DNA of 64,000 nt from UBA5436 sp050951845 (GTDB taxonomy: Bacteria > Bacillota > Clostridia > Saccharofermentanales > DTU023). Under the pieces are notes generated by a model. It did not search any database. It was not told where the DNA came from and was given only the letters and a program-made list of their open reading frames with translations. The stretch lies in contig JBMNJV010000003.1 in assembly GCA_050951845.1 (NCBI GenBank), positions 124,001 through 188,000 on the forward strand, read 5' to 3'. A program made the translations under genes and the position numbers. This document shows positions 9,446 to 18,103 of the stretch, piece after piece (positions within the stretch are counted from its first letter, which is position 1; each line of letters begins with the position of its first letter).

Positions 9446-11350
9446 ATGAAGAAGAAACTGCACGTGAGAATTCAGACATTGGTCCTGGTATTGTTGCTTG
9501 CTTTGGGAACCTTTGTTATTGCTCCTGAGCAGGCTCTGGCTGATACGGAAGTTGTTACGGACGAAGAAATACCGCAAGTTGCTACTTACGAAGAAGTAAC
9601 GGACGAAGAAATGCCGCAAGTTGCTACTTACGAAGAAGTAACGGACGAAGAAATGCCGCAAGTTGCTACTTACGAAGAAGTAATACCGGATGTAAGCGTA
9701 ACGGAAGATCAGAATGATGTTGAGCTGCCGGTCAATGAAGCAGTATCTGAAACCGATACTGATATTACAGACGAACCACAGGAGATGCCGGCAGTTGCCG
9801 ATAATCCGGATGACCAAGATGACGATCTTGCGGTACCGGATAACGCTGAGTACAGCAGAAGTACGAGAGACTATACTCCGGAGGGGGATTTTTCCTTTGA
9901 TCCCGGAACCGGAACTATCACGGGATACAGTGGAGCAAGCAAGAATGTTAATATCCCGCCCAGTATGAACAGCGTCGATGTTAAGCATATCGGAGACAGT
10001 GCATTTGAATTTAAAAATCTTGAGAGTGTAACGATACCGGAGGGAGTCACAATGATAGGAATAGAGGCATTTGCTAACAACGATCTCACGTACGTTAAAA
10101 TTCCGGACAGTGTCGAGAGTATCGGGCAATATGCTTTTAGAGGAAATCCCATGATTCTGGCTGCAATCCCTGACGATATTAGATCCATTGTACTTGGAGC
10201 AGGTGTAATTACAGATCCGACCATTGAAAATATAGGTCTATATTGTTTTGACGTCGGGACATATTTAAATACATTTTACATCGAAGCTAATTATAACATT
10301 CTTGCGACACCCAATGGTGCAGTAATTACTAAGCTTTGGCGCCCATTATATGTAACCGGAACAAACGTAGTCAATAATAACAACAATTACTGGCTTGAGT
10401 TCACCTATAACGGGAACCCGGCATATGTAACAAAAGTTGCAACTATAAAAAATTCACCGGAAATCACCGGATATGCAACAGGAATATTAAATTTAAGAGA
10501 TGAACCCGGCGGATCAATTATCGATACAATTCCAATGGGGTATGAAGTTAATGGTCTACTTGTCAAGAATATGGTAGAGACAACGTATAACGGAAAAACC
10601 GGTTATGTGTATGCTTCGTTATTGCAAAAGGATCCGGTTCAAGTTACACGATATATTAAGACAGGTTCAAATATCAGGAGTACGCCCGGCGGAGCAATTA
10701 TCGAAACGTTAAAAATGCCGATCTATGTAACGGGTATAATTGAAGGCAGTTACCTCAAATTTACATATAATGGCAAAACCGCCTATGTTCATCTGGGTGT
10801 GACAACCACTCAATCACAACCGATTACCGGTTATGTCAAAAGTAAGGTCAACGTAAGAAGTTCCCCGAATGGAGGAGTAATCGGTTCTTTATCAATAGGT
10901 AGTAAAGTAAGCGGAACCTTGACAGGCAACTGGGTCAGATTCACTTATGCGGGCAAAACCGGTTATGTCTATAGCTCGCTCCTGCAAGCCGATCCGGTTA
11001 ACTTAACCTGTTATGTAAAGGCCGGCTCCAATATCAGGAGTGCACCCGGCGGAACAATCATCACAACGTTAAAGATGCCGATTTTTGTAACGGGTACAAT
11101 TCAAGGAAGTTATCTTAAGTTTATCTATAATGGTAAAGCAGCCTATGTGGCAATAGGTTTAACAACGACCACCTCACCTCCGATTACGGGATATACCAAA
11201 AGTGCAGTCAATGTGAGAAGTTCGCCCGGCGGCAGTGTAATCGGTTCATTACCTGCCAACAGAAAAGTCAGCGGAACCTTGGTGGGCAACTGGGTCAAAT
11301 TCACCTATTCAGGAAAAACCGGGTACATCTATGCTTTACTATTAAAGTAA
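9446..11350 (+). CDS. Secreted LRR/SH3-repeat surface protein, array copy 3 (short form)
   Basis: The 634-residue product has a signal peptide (MKKKLHVR, hydrophobic core, cleavage near EQALA), an acidic region with a 14-residue block repeated three times, only about two and a half BspA-type leucine-rich repeats, and the full set of six SH3b-like repeats. I start at the ATG after AAAAAGGAGAAGCTT; an in-frame TTG at 9407 would add 13 basic residues ahead of the signal peptide and has no binding site. It is the shortest copy, differing mainly in leucine-rich-repeat number. The leader resembles that of copy 1. No cell-wall sorting motif is seen. Confidence 0.85.
   Translation: MKKKLHVRIQTLVLVLLLALGTFVIAPEQALADTEVVTDEEIPQVATYEEVTDEEMPQVATYEEVTDEEMPQVATYEEVIPDVSVTEDQNDVELPVNEAVSETDTDITDEPQEMPAVADNPDDQDDDLAVPDNAEYSRSTRDYTPEGDFSFDPGTGTITGYSGASKNVNIPPSMNSVDVKHIGDSAFEFKNLESVTIPEGVTMIGIEAFANNDLTYVKIPDSVESIGQYAFRGNPMILAAIPDDIRSIVLGAGVITDPTIENIGLYCFDVGTYLNTFYIEANYNILATPNGAVITKLWRPLYVTGTNVVNNNNNYWLEFTYNGNPAYVTKVATIKNSPEITGYATGILNLRDEPGGSIIDTIPMGYEVNGLLVKNMVETTYNGKTGYVYASLLQKDPVQVTRYIKTGSNIRSTPGGAIIETLKMPIYVTGIIEGSYLKFTYNGKTAYVHLGVTTTQSQPITGYVKSKVNVRSSPNGGVIGSLSIGSKVSGTLTGNWVRFTYAGKTGYVYSSLLQADPVNLTCYVKAGSNIRSAPGGTIITTLKMPIFVTGTIQGSYLKFIYNGKAAYVAIGLTTTTSPPITGYTKSAVNVRSSPGGSVIGSLPANRKVSGTLVGNWVKFTYSGKTGYIYALLLK
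9560..9685 (+). repeat. Triplicated 42-bp unit in surface gene 3
   Basis: Three nearly identical 42-bp units start at 9560, 9602 and 9644. They encode a 14-residue acidic block beginning DEEMPQVATYEE. The unit length preserves the reading frame. Confidence 0.9.
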
Positions 11351-11395
11351 CCAATAGTTAATAATTAAATTTCTTGTTGTATTGCTATAACATAA

Positions 11396-11433
11396 CAGAT
11401 TTCTCTTTCAATCTATCGTGATTGAGAAATCTG
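11396..11433 (+). terminator. Hairpin after surface-protein gene 3
   Basis: CAGATTTCTC / GAGAAATCTG inverted repeat with the same arms as the hairpin after gene 1. The sequence that follows up to gene 4 is a near copy of 6376-6935, with no gene in it. Confidence 0.55.
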
Positions 11434-11663
11434 CTATATATTTCTTGCTTCAGAACTACATAAATTATTTGTTAAAACTGTATTTCTATACTATTTAAGC
11501 AAATCATTGATCGGGTTATAACTTGAGATTTATAAAAAAAACTTATTATTGATATAGAAAGACACTGTCCTGAACTAGGTACTGAAAAAATGTCGAGGTA
11601 TTTTGCATACAAGATTGTCAAATTGATTGAAAAACCCTTGAAATCTGCAAAAAAGTTAAAAAT

Positions 11664-11708
11664 CGTGACAGATTGTCACTCTGCAAAAACATTATTCTTT
11701 AATATAAT
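11664..11708 (+). promoter_or_regulatory. Palindromic operator plus -10 box upstream of surface gene 4
   Basis: Second copy of the GTGACA-GAT-TGTCAC palindrome (11664-11678), followed by TATAAT (11703-11708) at the same spacing as upstream of gene 2. Confidence 0.5.
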
Positions 11709-11714
11709 CAGGTT

Positions 11715-11983
11715 GAAGATTTATACCTTCTCTAGGAAGACTATTTAAATCTAAAGACAACCTGATTTGAGAGAGAAGAGCTTGGGCTGACTGTGTTTTA
11801 AAAGTGAGTACAGGCAATGGCAATCCGCTCACCTTTAGTATGAAGCTGAAGATTATCACGTATCGCTTCGGAGCGTTCTTCGGTCCCGCTATCTTGACGA
11901 TATGGCTACGGAAGGAAGTTTCGTTCATCGGTACAAAGAAGGATTTTGAGAAATCAAAAATATGATGTTTAGATAAACAAACA
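11715..11983 (+). ncRNA. Putative structured 5' leader RNA, copy 2
   Basis: Near-identical second copy of the leader before gene 2. The closing helix CAGGTTG/CAACCTG, the GTGAG/CTCAC helix and the CGCT-TCGG-AGCG hairpin are all unchanged. In the small inner hairpin one arm changes from AGAAG to GGAAG, turning a T-A pair into a T-G wobble that keeps the helix. Boundaries are approximate and the RNA class is unknown to me. Confidence 0.45.
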
Positions 11984-11994
11984 AGGAGAAGCTT

Positions 11995-14394
11995 ATGAAT
12001 AAAAAACTACATTTGAGAATTCAGGCATTGGTCCTGGTGTTGTTACTTGCCTTGGGAACCTTTGTTATTGCTCCTGAGCAGGTTCTGGCTGATACGGAAG
12101 TTACTGCGGATGAAGAAACTAAACAAGTTGCTGCAGATGAAGAAGTGACGGAAGTTACTGCGGATGAAGAAATGCCGCAAATTACTGAGGACGAAGAAAC
12201 GAAGCAAACTACTTCGGTCGATGGAGTGACACCGGATGTAAGTGATACGGAAGATCGGGATGATGTTGAGCAGCCGGACAATGAAGTAGTATCTGAAATC
12301 GATACCGATCTCACAGATGGATCACAGGAGATGCCGGATGAATCGGCAACAGCAACAGAAACAGCAACAGAAACATCATCCGATATTGAAGAAGTGGTTG
12401 AAACGCCTGAAGCGGAACAAGTGGCGGAAGAAGCAGTTGCAGATAATCCGGCTGACCAAGATGATAATGTTGCGGTACCGGATAACGCTGAGCACAGCAG
12501 AGGCACAAGAGAATATTCACCGGAGGAAGACTTTGTTTTTGATCCTGAAACCGGAACCATCACGGGTTACACAGGAACGAGCAAGATTGTTAATATCCCG
12601 CCCGCTATAAACAACGTTGATGTTAAGCATATCAAAGACTTTGCTTTTATGCGTAAAGCTCTCGAGAGCGTAACCATTCCATACGGAGTCGAAACAATTG
12701 GAAATGGGGCATTTTGGATGAGCTGGCTCATGGAAATCGTGATTCCGGACAGTGTTACAGATATAGGAGAAGAAGCATTTATTTATAATAATTTAACCGA
12801 TGTAATAATTCCTGATTCCGTAACAAGTATAGGTAACAAAGCATTTGCCAACAACCAACTCACAAGTGTCAGGATTTCAAATGAAATCACAACGATAGGT
12901 GATGAGATGTTTGCCAATAATAAACTCTCGAGCGTTATTATACCGAACAAGGTCACAGTGATAGGAACAAATGCATTTTATCAAAACGACCTTACGAGTG
13001 TTACGATACCGAGCAATGTCACGACTATAAGCAATTATGCTTTTAGTAAAAACAAACTCACGAGTGTTAATATTTTAAACGGCGTCACAACGATAGGAGT
13101 AGAAGCATTTTATGAAAACCAACTCATGAGCGTCACGATTCCTGACAGTGTAGAGAATATAGGGCATAATGTCTTTAAGAGTAATCCGATAATCCTGGCC
13201 GCAGTCCCTGAAGATATTGCATCAATTGTATTTCTTGAAGGTGACCCAATTGTCAACCCTAACCTCGCAAAAATAATGGAAAAGTGTTTTGACTACGGGG
13301 TACATTTATTATATTTAAGCGAATTTTATATCAAAGCGAATTATAACATTCGTGCGACACCCAATGGTGAAATAATTACGAATCTCTGGCGACCATTATA
13401 TATAACCGGCACAAAAATAGTCGAAAATAGATGGCTTGAGTTCACCTATAACGGAAACCCTGCATATGTAGAAAAGACAGCAACTACAAATGTTTCAACG
13501 GAGATAACCGGATATGCAACAGGAATATTAAATTTCAGAGATGAAGCTGACGGAACAATTATCGGTACAATTCCGATGGGGTATAAAATAAATGAAGATT
13601 CTTTTGTCAAGAATTTGGTATTTTTAGAATATAACGGTAAATACGGTTATATATATGCCTCATTATTGCAAAAAGATCCTGTCCAAATAACACGATATGT
13701 TAAGACAGGTTCCAATATCAGGAGTACGCCCGGCGGAACAATCATTGAAAAATTAAAGATGCCGATCTATGTAACGGGTATAATTGAAGGCAGTTACCTC
13801 AAATTTACATATAATGGCAAAACCGCCTATGTTCATCTGGGTGTGACAACCACTCAATCACAACCGATTACGGGCTATGTCAAAAGTAAGGTCAACGTAA
13901 GAAGTGCCCCTAATGGAGGAGTAATCGGTTCTTTGACGATAGGTAGTAAAGTAAGCGGAACCTTGACAGGCAACTGGGTCAGATTCACTTATGCGGGCAA
14001 AACCGGATATGTCTATAGTTCACTCCTGCAAGCCGATCCTGTAAAATTAACCTGTTATGTAAAGGCCGGCTCCAATATCAGGAGTGCGCCCGGCGGAACA
14101 ATCATCGCAACATTAAAGATGCCGATCTTTGTAACGGGTACAATTCAAGGAAGTTATCTTAAGTTTATCTATAATGGTAAAACAGCCTATGTGGCAATGG
14201 GTTTAACAACGACTACATCACCCCCGATCACGGGATATACCAAAAGTGCAGTCAATGTGAGAAGTTCGCCGAATGGCAGTGTAATCGGTTCATTACCTGC
14301 CAACAGAAAAGTCAGCGGAACCTTGGTGGGCAACTGGGTCAAATTCATCTATTCGGGAAAAACCGGGTATATCTATGCTTCACTATTAAAGTGA
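11995..14394 (+). CDS. Secreted LRR/SH3-repeat surface protein, array copy 4 (long form)
   Basis: The 799-residue product is the longest of the four. It has a signal peptide (MNKKLHLR, cleavage near EQVLA), an acidic region, about eight and a half BspA-type leucine-rich repeats of 22 residues, and six SH3b-like repeats with the same A/B alternation as its paralogs. The N-terminal 30 codons match gene 3 in part and gene 2 in part, so the copy is a mosaic. It is preceded by the second copy of the palindrome and leader RNA. The start follows CAAGGAGAAGCTT. The role is inferred to be at the cell surface; no catalytic domain or anchor motif is present. Confidence 0.85.
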   Translation: MNKKLHLRIQALVLVLLLALGTFVIAPEQVLADTEVTADEETKQVAADEEVTEVTADEEMPQITEDEETKQTTSVDGVTPDVSDTEDRDDVEQPDNEVVSEIDTDLTDGSQEMPDESATATETATETSSDIEEVVETPEAEQVAEEAVADNPADQDDNVAVPDNAEHSRGTREYSPEEDFVFDPETGTITGYTGTSKIVNIPPAINNVDVKHIKDFAFMRKALESVTIPYGVETIGNGAFWMSWLMEIVIPDSVTDIGEEAFIYNNLTDVIIPDSVTSIGNKAFANNQLTSVRISNEITTIGDEMFANNKLSSVIIPNKVTVIGTNAFYQNDLTSVTIPSNVTTISNYAFSKNKLTSVNILNGVTTIGVEAFYENQLMSVTIPDSVENIGHNVFKSNPIILAAVPEDIASIVFLEGDPIVNPNLAKIMEKCFDYGVHLLYLSEFYIKANYNIRATPNGEIITNLWRPLYITGTKIVENRWLEFTYNGNPAYVEKTATTNVSTEITGYATGILNFRDEADGTIIGTIPMGYKINEDSFVKNLVFLEYNGKYGYIYASLLQKDPVQITRYVKTGSNIRSTPGGTIIEKLKMPIYVTGIIEGSYLKFTYNGKTAYVHLGVTTTQSQPITGYVKSKVNVRSAPNGGVIGSLTIGSKVSGTLTGNWVRFTYAGKTGYVYSSLLQADPVKLTCYVKAGSNIRSAPGGTIIATLKMPIFVTGTIQGSYLKFIYNGKTAYVAMGLTTTTSPPITGYTKSAVNVRSSPNGSVIGSLPANRKVSGTLVGNWVKFIYSGKTGYIYASLLK

Positions 14395-14439
14395 CCAATA
14401 GTTAATAATTAAATTTCTTATTGTATTGCTATGACATAA

Positions 14440-14486
14440 CAGATTTCTCTTTCGACTTGGCATGATTGAGAAATCTGTTTATTTTA
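14440..14486 (+). terminator. Terminator after the surface-protein array
   Basis: CAGATTTCTC / GAGAAATCTG hairpin, here followed by TTTATTTTA. It is the best terminator of the four equivalent hairpins and separates the array from the V-ATPase operon. Confidence 0.65.
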
Positions 14487-14666
14487 CCGGTAAGGCAAAA
14501 CAGGACTTTTTTGATAAACAACGTAATATTGCAATTTGCCGGCAGAATACAATAATTTAATTAATTTAAGAATTTGTGAAACCTAAATTTTACTTAATAT
14601 TTTTTATTTAATTAAATGTTGTGCTATTATTACTTAGATACTTCTCAAAAAAAAGAGGAGGTTAAG

Positions 14667-14977
14667 GTGAGTATAGATTATATTCAAAAGATAAAAGAGG
14701 CGGAACTTCAAGCCGAACATATAATTCAGGCAGCGGAACGAGATGCAAAAAGTAAGATTGAGCATACAAATCGTGATTTGACGAAGCAGCTTGATAAGGC
14801 ACGTAGCGAAGCAGATCAAAGCTTACGTACTGCCAGAAGCGATGCCGAAAAAAGTTAGATCAGGATTTAGAGCGTAGTTTAGCGAATCTTGATTTGCCTG
14901 AAATAAGTTCTGAAGAGAAAAGTCGGGTAGCCGATCAGGTTTTAGAAGGGATCGTGAATTTACTTGGCAATTCTTAA
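14667..14977 (+). CDS. ntpF: V-type ATPase peripheral stalk subunit (G/H type), frameshifted
   Basis: A GTG start 5 bp after GAGGAGG (14655-14661) opens a charged alpha-helical protein typical of the peripheral-stalk subunit that pairs with subunit E (NtpF in Enterococcus hirae naming). The frame stops at TAG 14856-14858, just after a run of six A (14848-14853). Reading one base back at that run gives a continuation (KLDQDLERSLANLD and on) to TAA at 14975-14977, for about 102 residues in total, the usual size. The rejoined end overlaps the start of the next gene by 14 bp, as expected in a tight operon, so the second half is probably real coding sequence. This could be a sequencing error, a true mutation, or ribosomal slippage. 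Confidence 0.7.
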
Positions 14978-16949
14978 AATGGACAAAATCAAAATATTGG
15001 GTTTGCGCAAAGATAAAGCTTCTGTTTTACAATTTATGCAAAAACGGGGCGTGGTCGAATTAATTGAAACCGGTGCTTCCGAATCTGAATTACCGATCCG
15101 GACCGATCAACCTGAACAAGGTCTGATCTCGCAAACAAAAGAAGCGGATATTTTGAGAAATCAAACTCGACTTAATTCTGCAATTCAAACTCTTGAAACT
15201 AAATATGCCAATATCCCGCAGGAATCGACAGATCTGAAGATATCTGCACAAGATTTGTTGTCGGTTAAAGAGCGTGAAAAAGAAATTTTGGATTTGCTTG
15301 ATCTGATGAATTCGACTGAAGAACGCCAGATGGATTTGGCAGCTGAACGCGAACAAATTCAACGTGAACAGGATATTTTATATGACTGGCGTATGGTCGA
15401 AATTGATTTACATCAAACTTCCACTAAACGCACTTTGATTTTTTTGGGACGAATGGAAAAATCTGCTCTGGCGGAATTAGAACAAGAGTTAAATGAACTT
15501 GATTTGGCAGAGACGGCAATAATTACTTTGGAATCGGGTGATACCTTTGATTTGACAGCAGTTGTAGCTTTACGTGAACATGAATTGGCTATTAATCAAT
15601 TGCTTAAACAGTATGATTTCAATTATTTACCGATCACAAAATCAGGTACACCGAATCAGATTTACCGATCTAATGAACGAAAAATTAACAATATTGATAT
15701 TACCGCAGGTAAGCTTGAAGCCAAGATGAAATCAATAGCTGCCAAGCGTTTGGATTTTTATTTGTTATCGGATTATTACACAACAATTTTAGAATATTAT
15801 TCTGCCAGCAAAATTCCGGAAGATACTCTTTATACCTTTTTTCTGGAAGGATTTATTCCCCGCAAAGTATCACGCGAAGTCGAGCAAAAACTTGAAGATG
15901 ATTTCACGATTTTTGTTGAAGTAATTGAACTTGAACCGGAGGATGAATATCCGATTTTATTGAAAAACAAACCTTTTGCCGGATCTTTTCAAACTATTCT
16001 TGAAATGTTCGGTGCTCCGTCAACCCGGGAAATTGATCCGACACCGGGTCTTGCTCCTTTTACTTTTATGTTTTTCGGCATGATGCTGAGCGATGTCGGT
16101 TACGGTTTGCTTTTAACTATCTGTTGTGCCTATTTAATTTGGAAAAAGAAAATTGATACTTCGACTGAAAGCGGCCAGTTGGTAAGAATGTTATTTCTGT
16201 GCGGAATCTCATCAACGCTGTGGGGATTTGTTTTCGGCGGATTCTTCGGCGATATGCTGACTTTGATGAGCAATAATAAAATCACATTCCCTTGTCTATG
16301 GTTCAATCCGATGGAAGAACCGCAAAAATTATTGATTTGGAGCATGATTTTCGGAGTGATTCATCTGTTTGGCGGTATGGTGATGAAAATCATCAATGAA
16401 ATTAAATTCGGAAAAATTTCAAATATCTTTTTTGATACTATACCTTGGTTTTTTATAATTATCGGATTAGGTCTTATGTTAGGAGGATCTTCTCTCAACA
16501 TCGCGGCATTTGATATCGGTGAAATCGGTAAATGGCTGGCAATCGTCGGAGCTGCAATCGTATTGTTGTTTGCCGGCAGAGCGAAGAAAAACATCTTTTC
16601 GCGTTTGATTACCGGAATCGGCGGACTGTACGGAGTTATCAATTATCTTGGTGATATTTTATCTTATACCAGGGTTTTAGCTTTGGTACTTGCGACCAGT
16701 GTAATTGCAACAGTTGTCAATTTTCTGGCGAGTATGGTATCGGGCGGCATTATCGGCTGGATTTTTGCCGTAGTTATTTTAATCGGAGGGCATATCCTGA
16801 ATTTGGCTCTTTCAGGGCTTTCAGCATATGTACACTCGAGCCGCTTGCAATATGTAGAATTCTTCGGACAATTTTTTGAAGGTGGCGGACGTTTTTTCAA
16901 GCCGTTAAAATATAAAACAAATTATCTGAAGATTAAAGAAGAAGAATAA
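14964..16949 (+). CDS. ntpI: V-type ATPase subunit I (a subunit)
   Basis: This membrane stator subunit forms the ion half-channels beside the rotating proteolipid ring. The 661-residue product has a soluble coiled-coil N-terminal half (to about residue 335) and a C-terminal half with about seven membrane helices. Arg570 in an SYTRVLAL motif is in the position of the essential arginine of this family. I keep the TTG start because the resulting MAILKMDKI matches the usual N-terminus of NtpI proteins, and because it overlaps the repaired end of the preceding stalk gene, suggesting translational coupling. It is the second gene of the ntp operon. Confidence 0.93.
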   Translation: MAILKMDKIKILGLRKDKASVLQFMQKRGVVELIETGASESELPIRTDQPEQGLISQTKEADILRNQTRLNSAIQTLETKYANIPQESTDLKISAQDLLSVKEREKEILDLLDLMNSTEERQMDLAAEREQIQREQDILYDWRMVEIDLHQTSTKRTLIFLGRMEKSALAELEQELNELDLAETAIITLESGDTFDLTAVVALREHELAINQLLKQYDFNYLPITKSGTPNQIYRSNERKINNIDITAGKLEAKMKSIAAKRLDFYLLSDYYTTILEYYSASKIPEDTLYTFFLEGFIPRKVSREVEQKLEDDFTIFVEVIELEPEDEYPILLKNKPFAGSFQTILEMFGAPSTREIDPTPGLAPFTFMFFGMMLSDVGYGLLLTICCAYLIWKKKIDTSTESGQLVRMLFLCGISSTLWGFVFGGFFGDMLTLMSNNKITFPCLWFNPMEEPQKLLIWSMIFGVIHLFGGMVMKIINEIKFGKISNIFFDTIPWFFIIIGLGLMLGGSSLNIAAFDIGEIGKWLAIVGAAIVLLFAGRAKKNIFSRLITGIGGLYGVINYLGDILSYTRVLALVLATSVIATVVNFLASMVSGGIIGWIFAVVILIGGHILNLALSGLSAYVHSSRLQYVEFFGQFFEGGGRFFKPLKYKTNYLKIKEEE

Positions 16950-17030
16950 CTAATAAACAATGCTGATTAAACAGCTGAGTGAAGTAGTTATAAATAAATT
17001 AACAGTATACATATAATTTTGGAGGTTATT

Positions 17031-17516
17031 ATGGATGTCTTAGATAAATTAGGACCGTTTTTCACACTGTTAGGTGCAGCGTTGGCCGCTTTTCTGCCGG
17101 GTTACGGTTCTGCGAAGTCGGTTGGCCGATTGGGGCAAGCAATCAACGGAGTTCTTACTGAACAGCCTGAACTGTTTGGCCGGGCCTTGATTTTACAGGC
17201 TTTGCCGGGAACACAGGGCATTTACGGACTGCTGACATTCTTTTTGATTTTGACTCGTTCCGGCTTAATGGAATCAGGTTTTTCAGCCAACATTACCTGG
17301 TATCAAGGTTTGCTTTGGATTGCTGCAGCTTTACCGATCACGATTGTCGGCTATCTTTCAGCAATTGATCAGGCAAAAGTTTGTGAAACAGGTGTTGCTT
17401 TGATAGCCAAGCGCAGTGATCAACATGCAAGAGTCATCGTTTTAGCGGTCGTTGTTGAAACATATGCGATTTTTGCTCTGTTGGCTTCCGTCTTAGCTGT
17501 TTTCAGCCTGTCTTAA
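17031..17516 (+). CDS. ntpK: V-type ATPase subunit K (proteolipid, Na+-type residues)
   Basis: The 161-residue, four-helix double-hairpin proteolipid forms the rotor ring. All five residues that bind Na+ in the Enterococcus hirae K ring have counterparts: Leu58, Thr61 and Gln62 in LPGTQ, Gln114 in IDQAKV, and Glu143 in VVETYA. Sodium rather than proton coupling is therefore likely (inference from the known structure). The start is ATG, 4 bp after GGAGG (17022-17026); an in-frame TTG at 17019 overlaps the binding site and is rejected. It lies 81 bp after ntpI and 12 bp before ntpE. Confidence 0.93.
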   Translation: MDVLDKLGPFFTLLGAALAAFLPGYGSAKSVGRLGQAINGVLTEQPELFGRALILQALPGTQGIYGLLTFFLILTRSGLMESGFSANITWYQGLLWIAAALPITIVGYLSAIDQAKVCETGVALIAKRSDQHARVIVLAVVVETYAIFALLASVLAVFSLS

Positions 17517-17528
17517 TCCGGAGGACAT

Positions 17529-18098
17529 ATGGATAAGATAGATAAAATAATTGAAGTAATCTTATCTGAAGCTCAGGATCAGGCCGATCTGATTTTGCAA
17601 AGAGCAGATCAGGAAATTGCTCGGAAAAGATCGGAAATTAAAGTTGAGATTGAGAAAATCAATTTGTTAACGGATCAAACGATTACATCTGAACAGAAAT
17701 CAATTAAAATCCGAACTGAAAGTTTGATTGAAACCAGACTGCGTCAGGAAAAACTGGAGCATAGACAACGCTTAATTGCGGAAGTCATTGATTTAGCGTT
17801 GGATAAGTTTAATGCACAATCGAACCGGGAAAAAATCAAGTTTTATTCTGATCTGATTAAAGCTAAAGGGATACAATCAGGTGAGATAAGTTTGAATCAG
17901 GCAGAGCAAGATTTGTTGGAACCGCTTTTAACACAGCTGGGTTCCGGATTTTCGGCAGGGGAAATTGCGGATATATCGGGTGGTATGATAGTAAAACATG
18001 ACCGAATTGAAGAGAATCTCAGTCTTGATCTGATCATCCGGGATAACCGGGCGAAGTTATCGGTTATAGTGGCTAATGAATTATTTCCTGATTTATAA
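17529..18098 (+). CDS. ntpE: V-type ATPase subunit E (peripheral stalk)
   Basis: The 189-residue product has a long charged coiled-coil N-terminal half (about 1-95) and a small globular C-terminal domain ending in LSVIVANELFPDL, as in bacterial and archaeal E subunits. It forms the peripheral stalk with the G/H subunit encoded at the head of the operon and links the A3B3 head to subunit I. CGGAGGACAT lies directly before the ATG. The gene is 12 bp behind ntpK and 5 bp ahead of ntpC. Confidence 0.9.
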   Translation: MDKIDKIIEVILSEAQDQADLILQRADQEIARKRSEIKVEIEKINLLTDQTITSEQKSIKIRTESLIETRLRQEKLEHRQRLIAEVIDLALDKFNAQSNREKIKFYSDLIKAKGIQSGEISLNQAEQDLLEPLLTQLGSGFSAGEIADISGGMIVKHDRIEENLSLDLIIRDNRAKLSVIVANELFPDL

Positions 18099-18103
18099 TA
18101 ATT

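Noticed and set aside
14848..14860. Classic A-AAA-AAG programmed frameshift in the stalk gene
   Set aside because: In the reading frame the codons are GAA AAA AGT, so simultaneous two-tRNA slippage of the dnaX type is not possible; only single-tRNA slippage, mutation or sequencing error remain.
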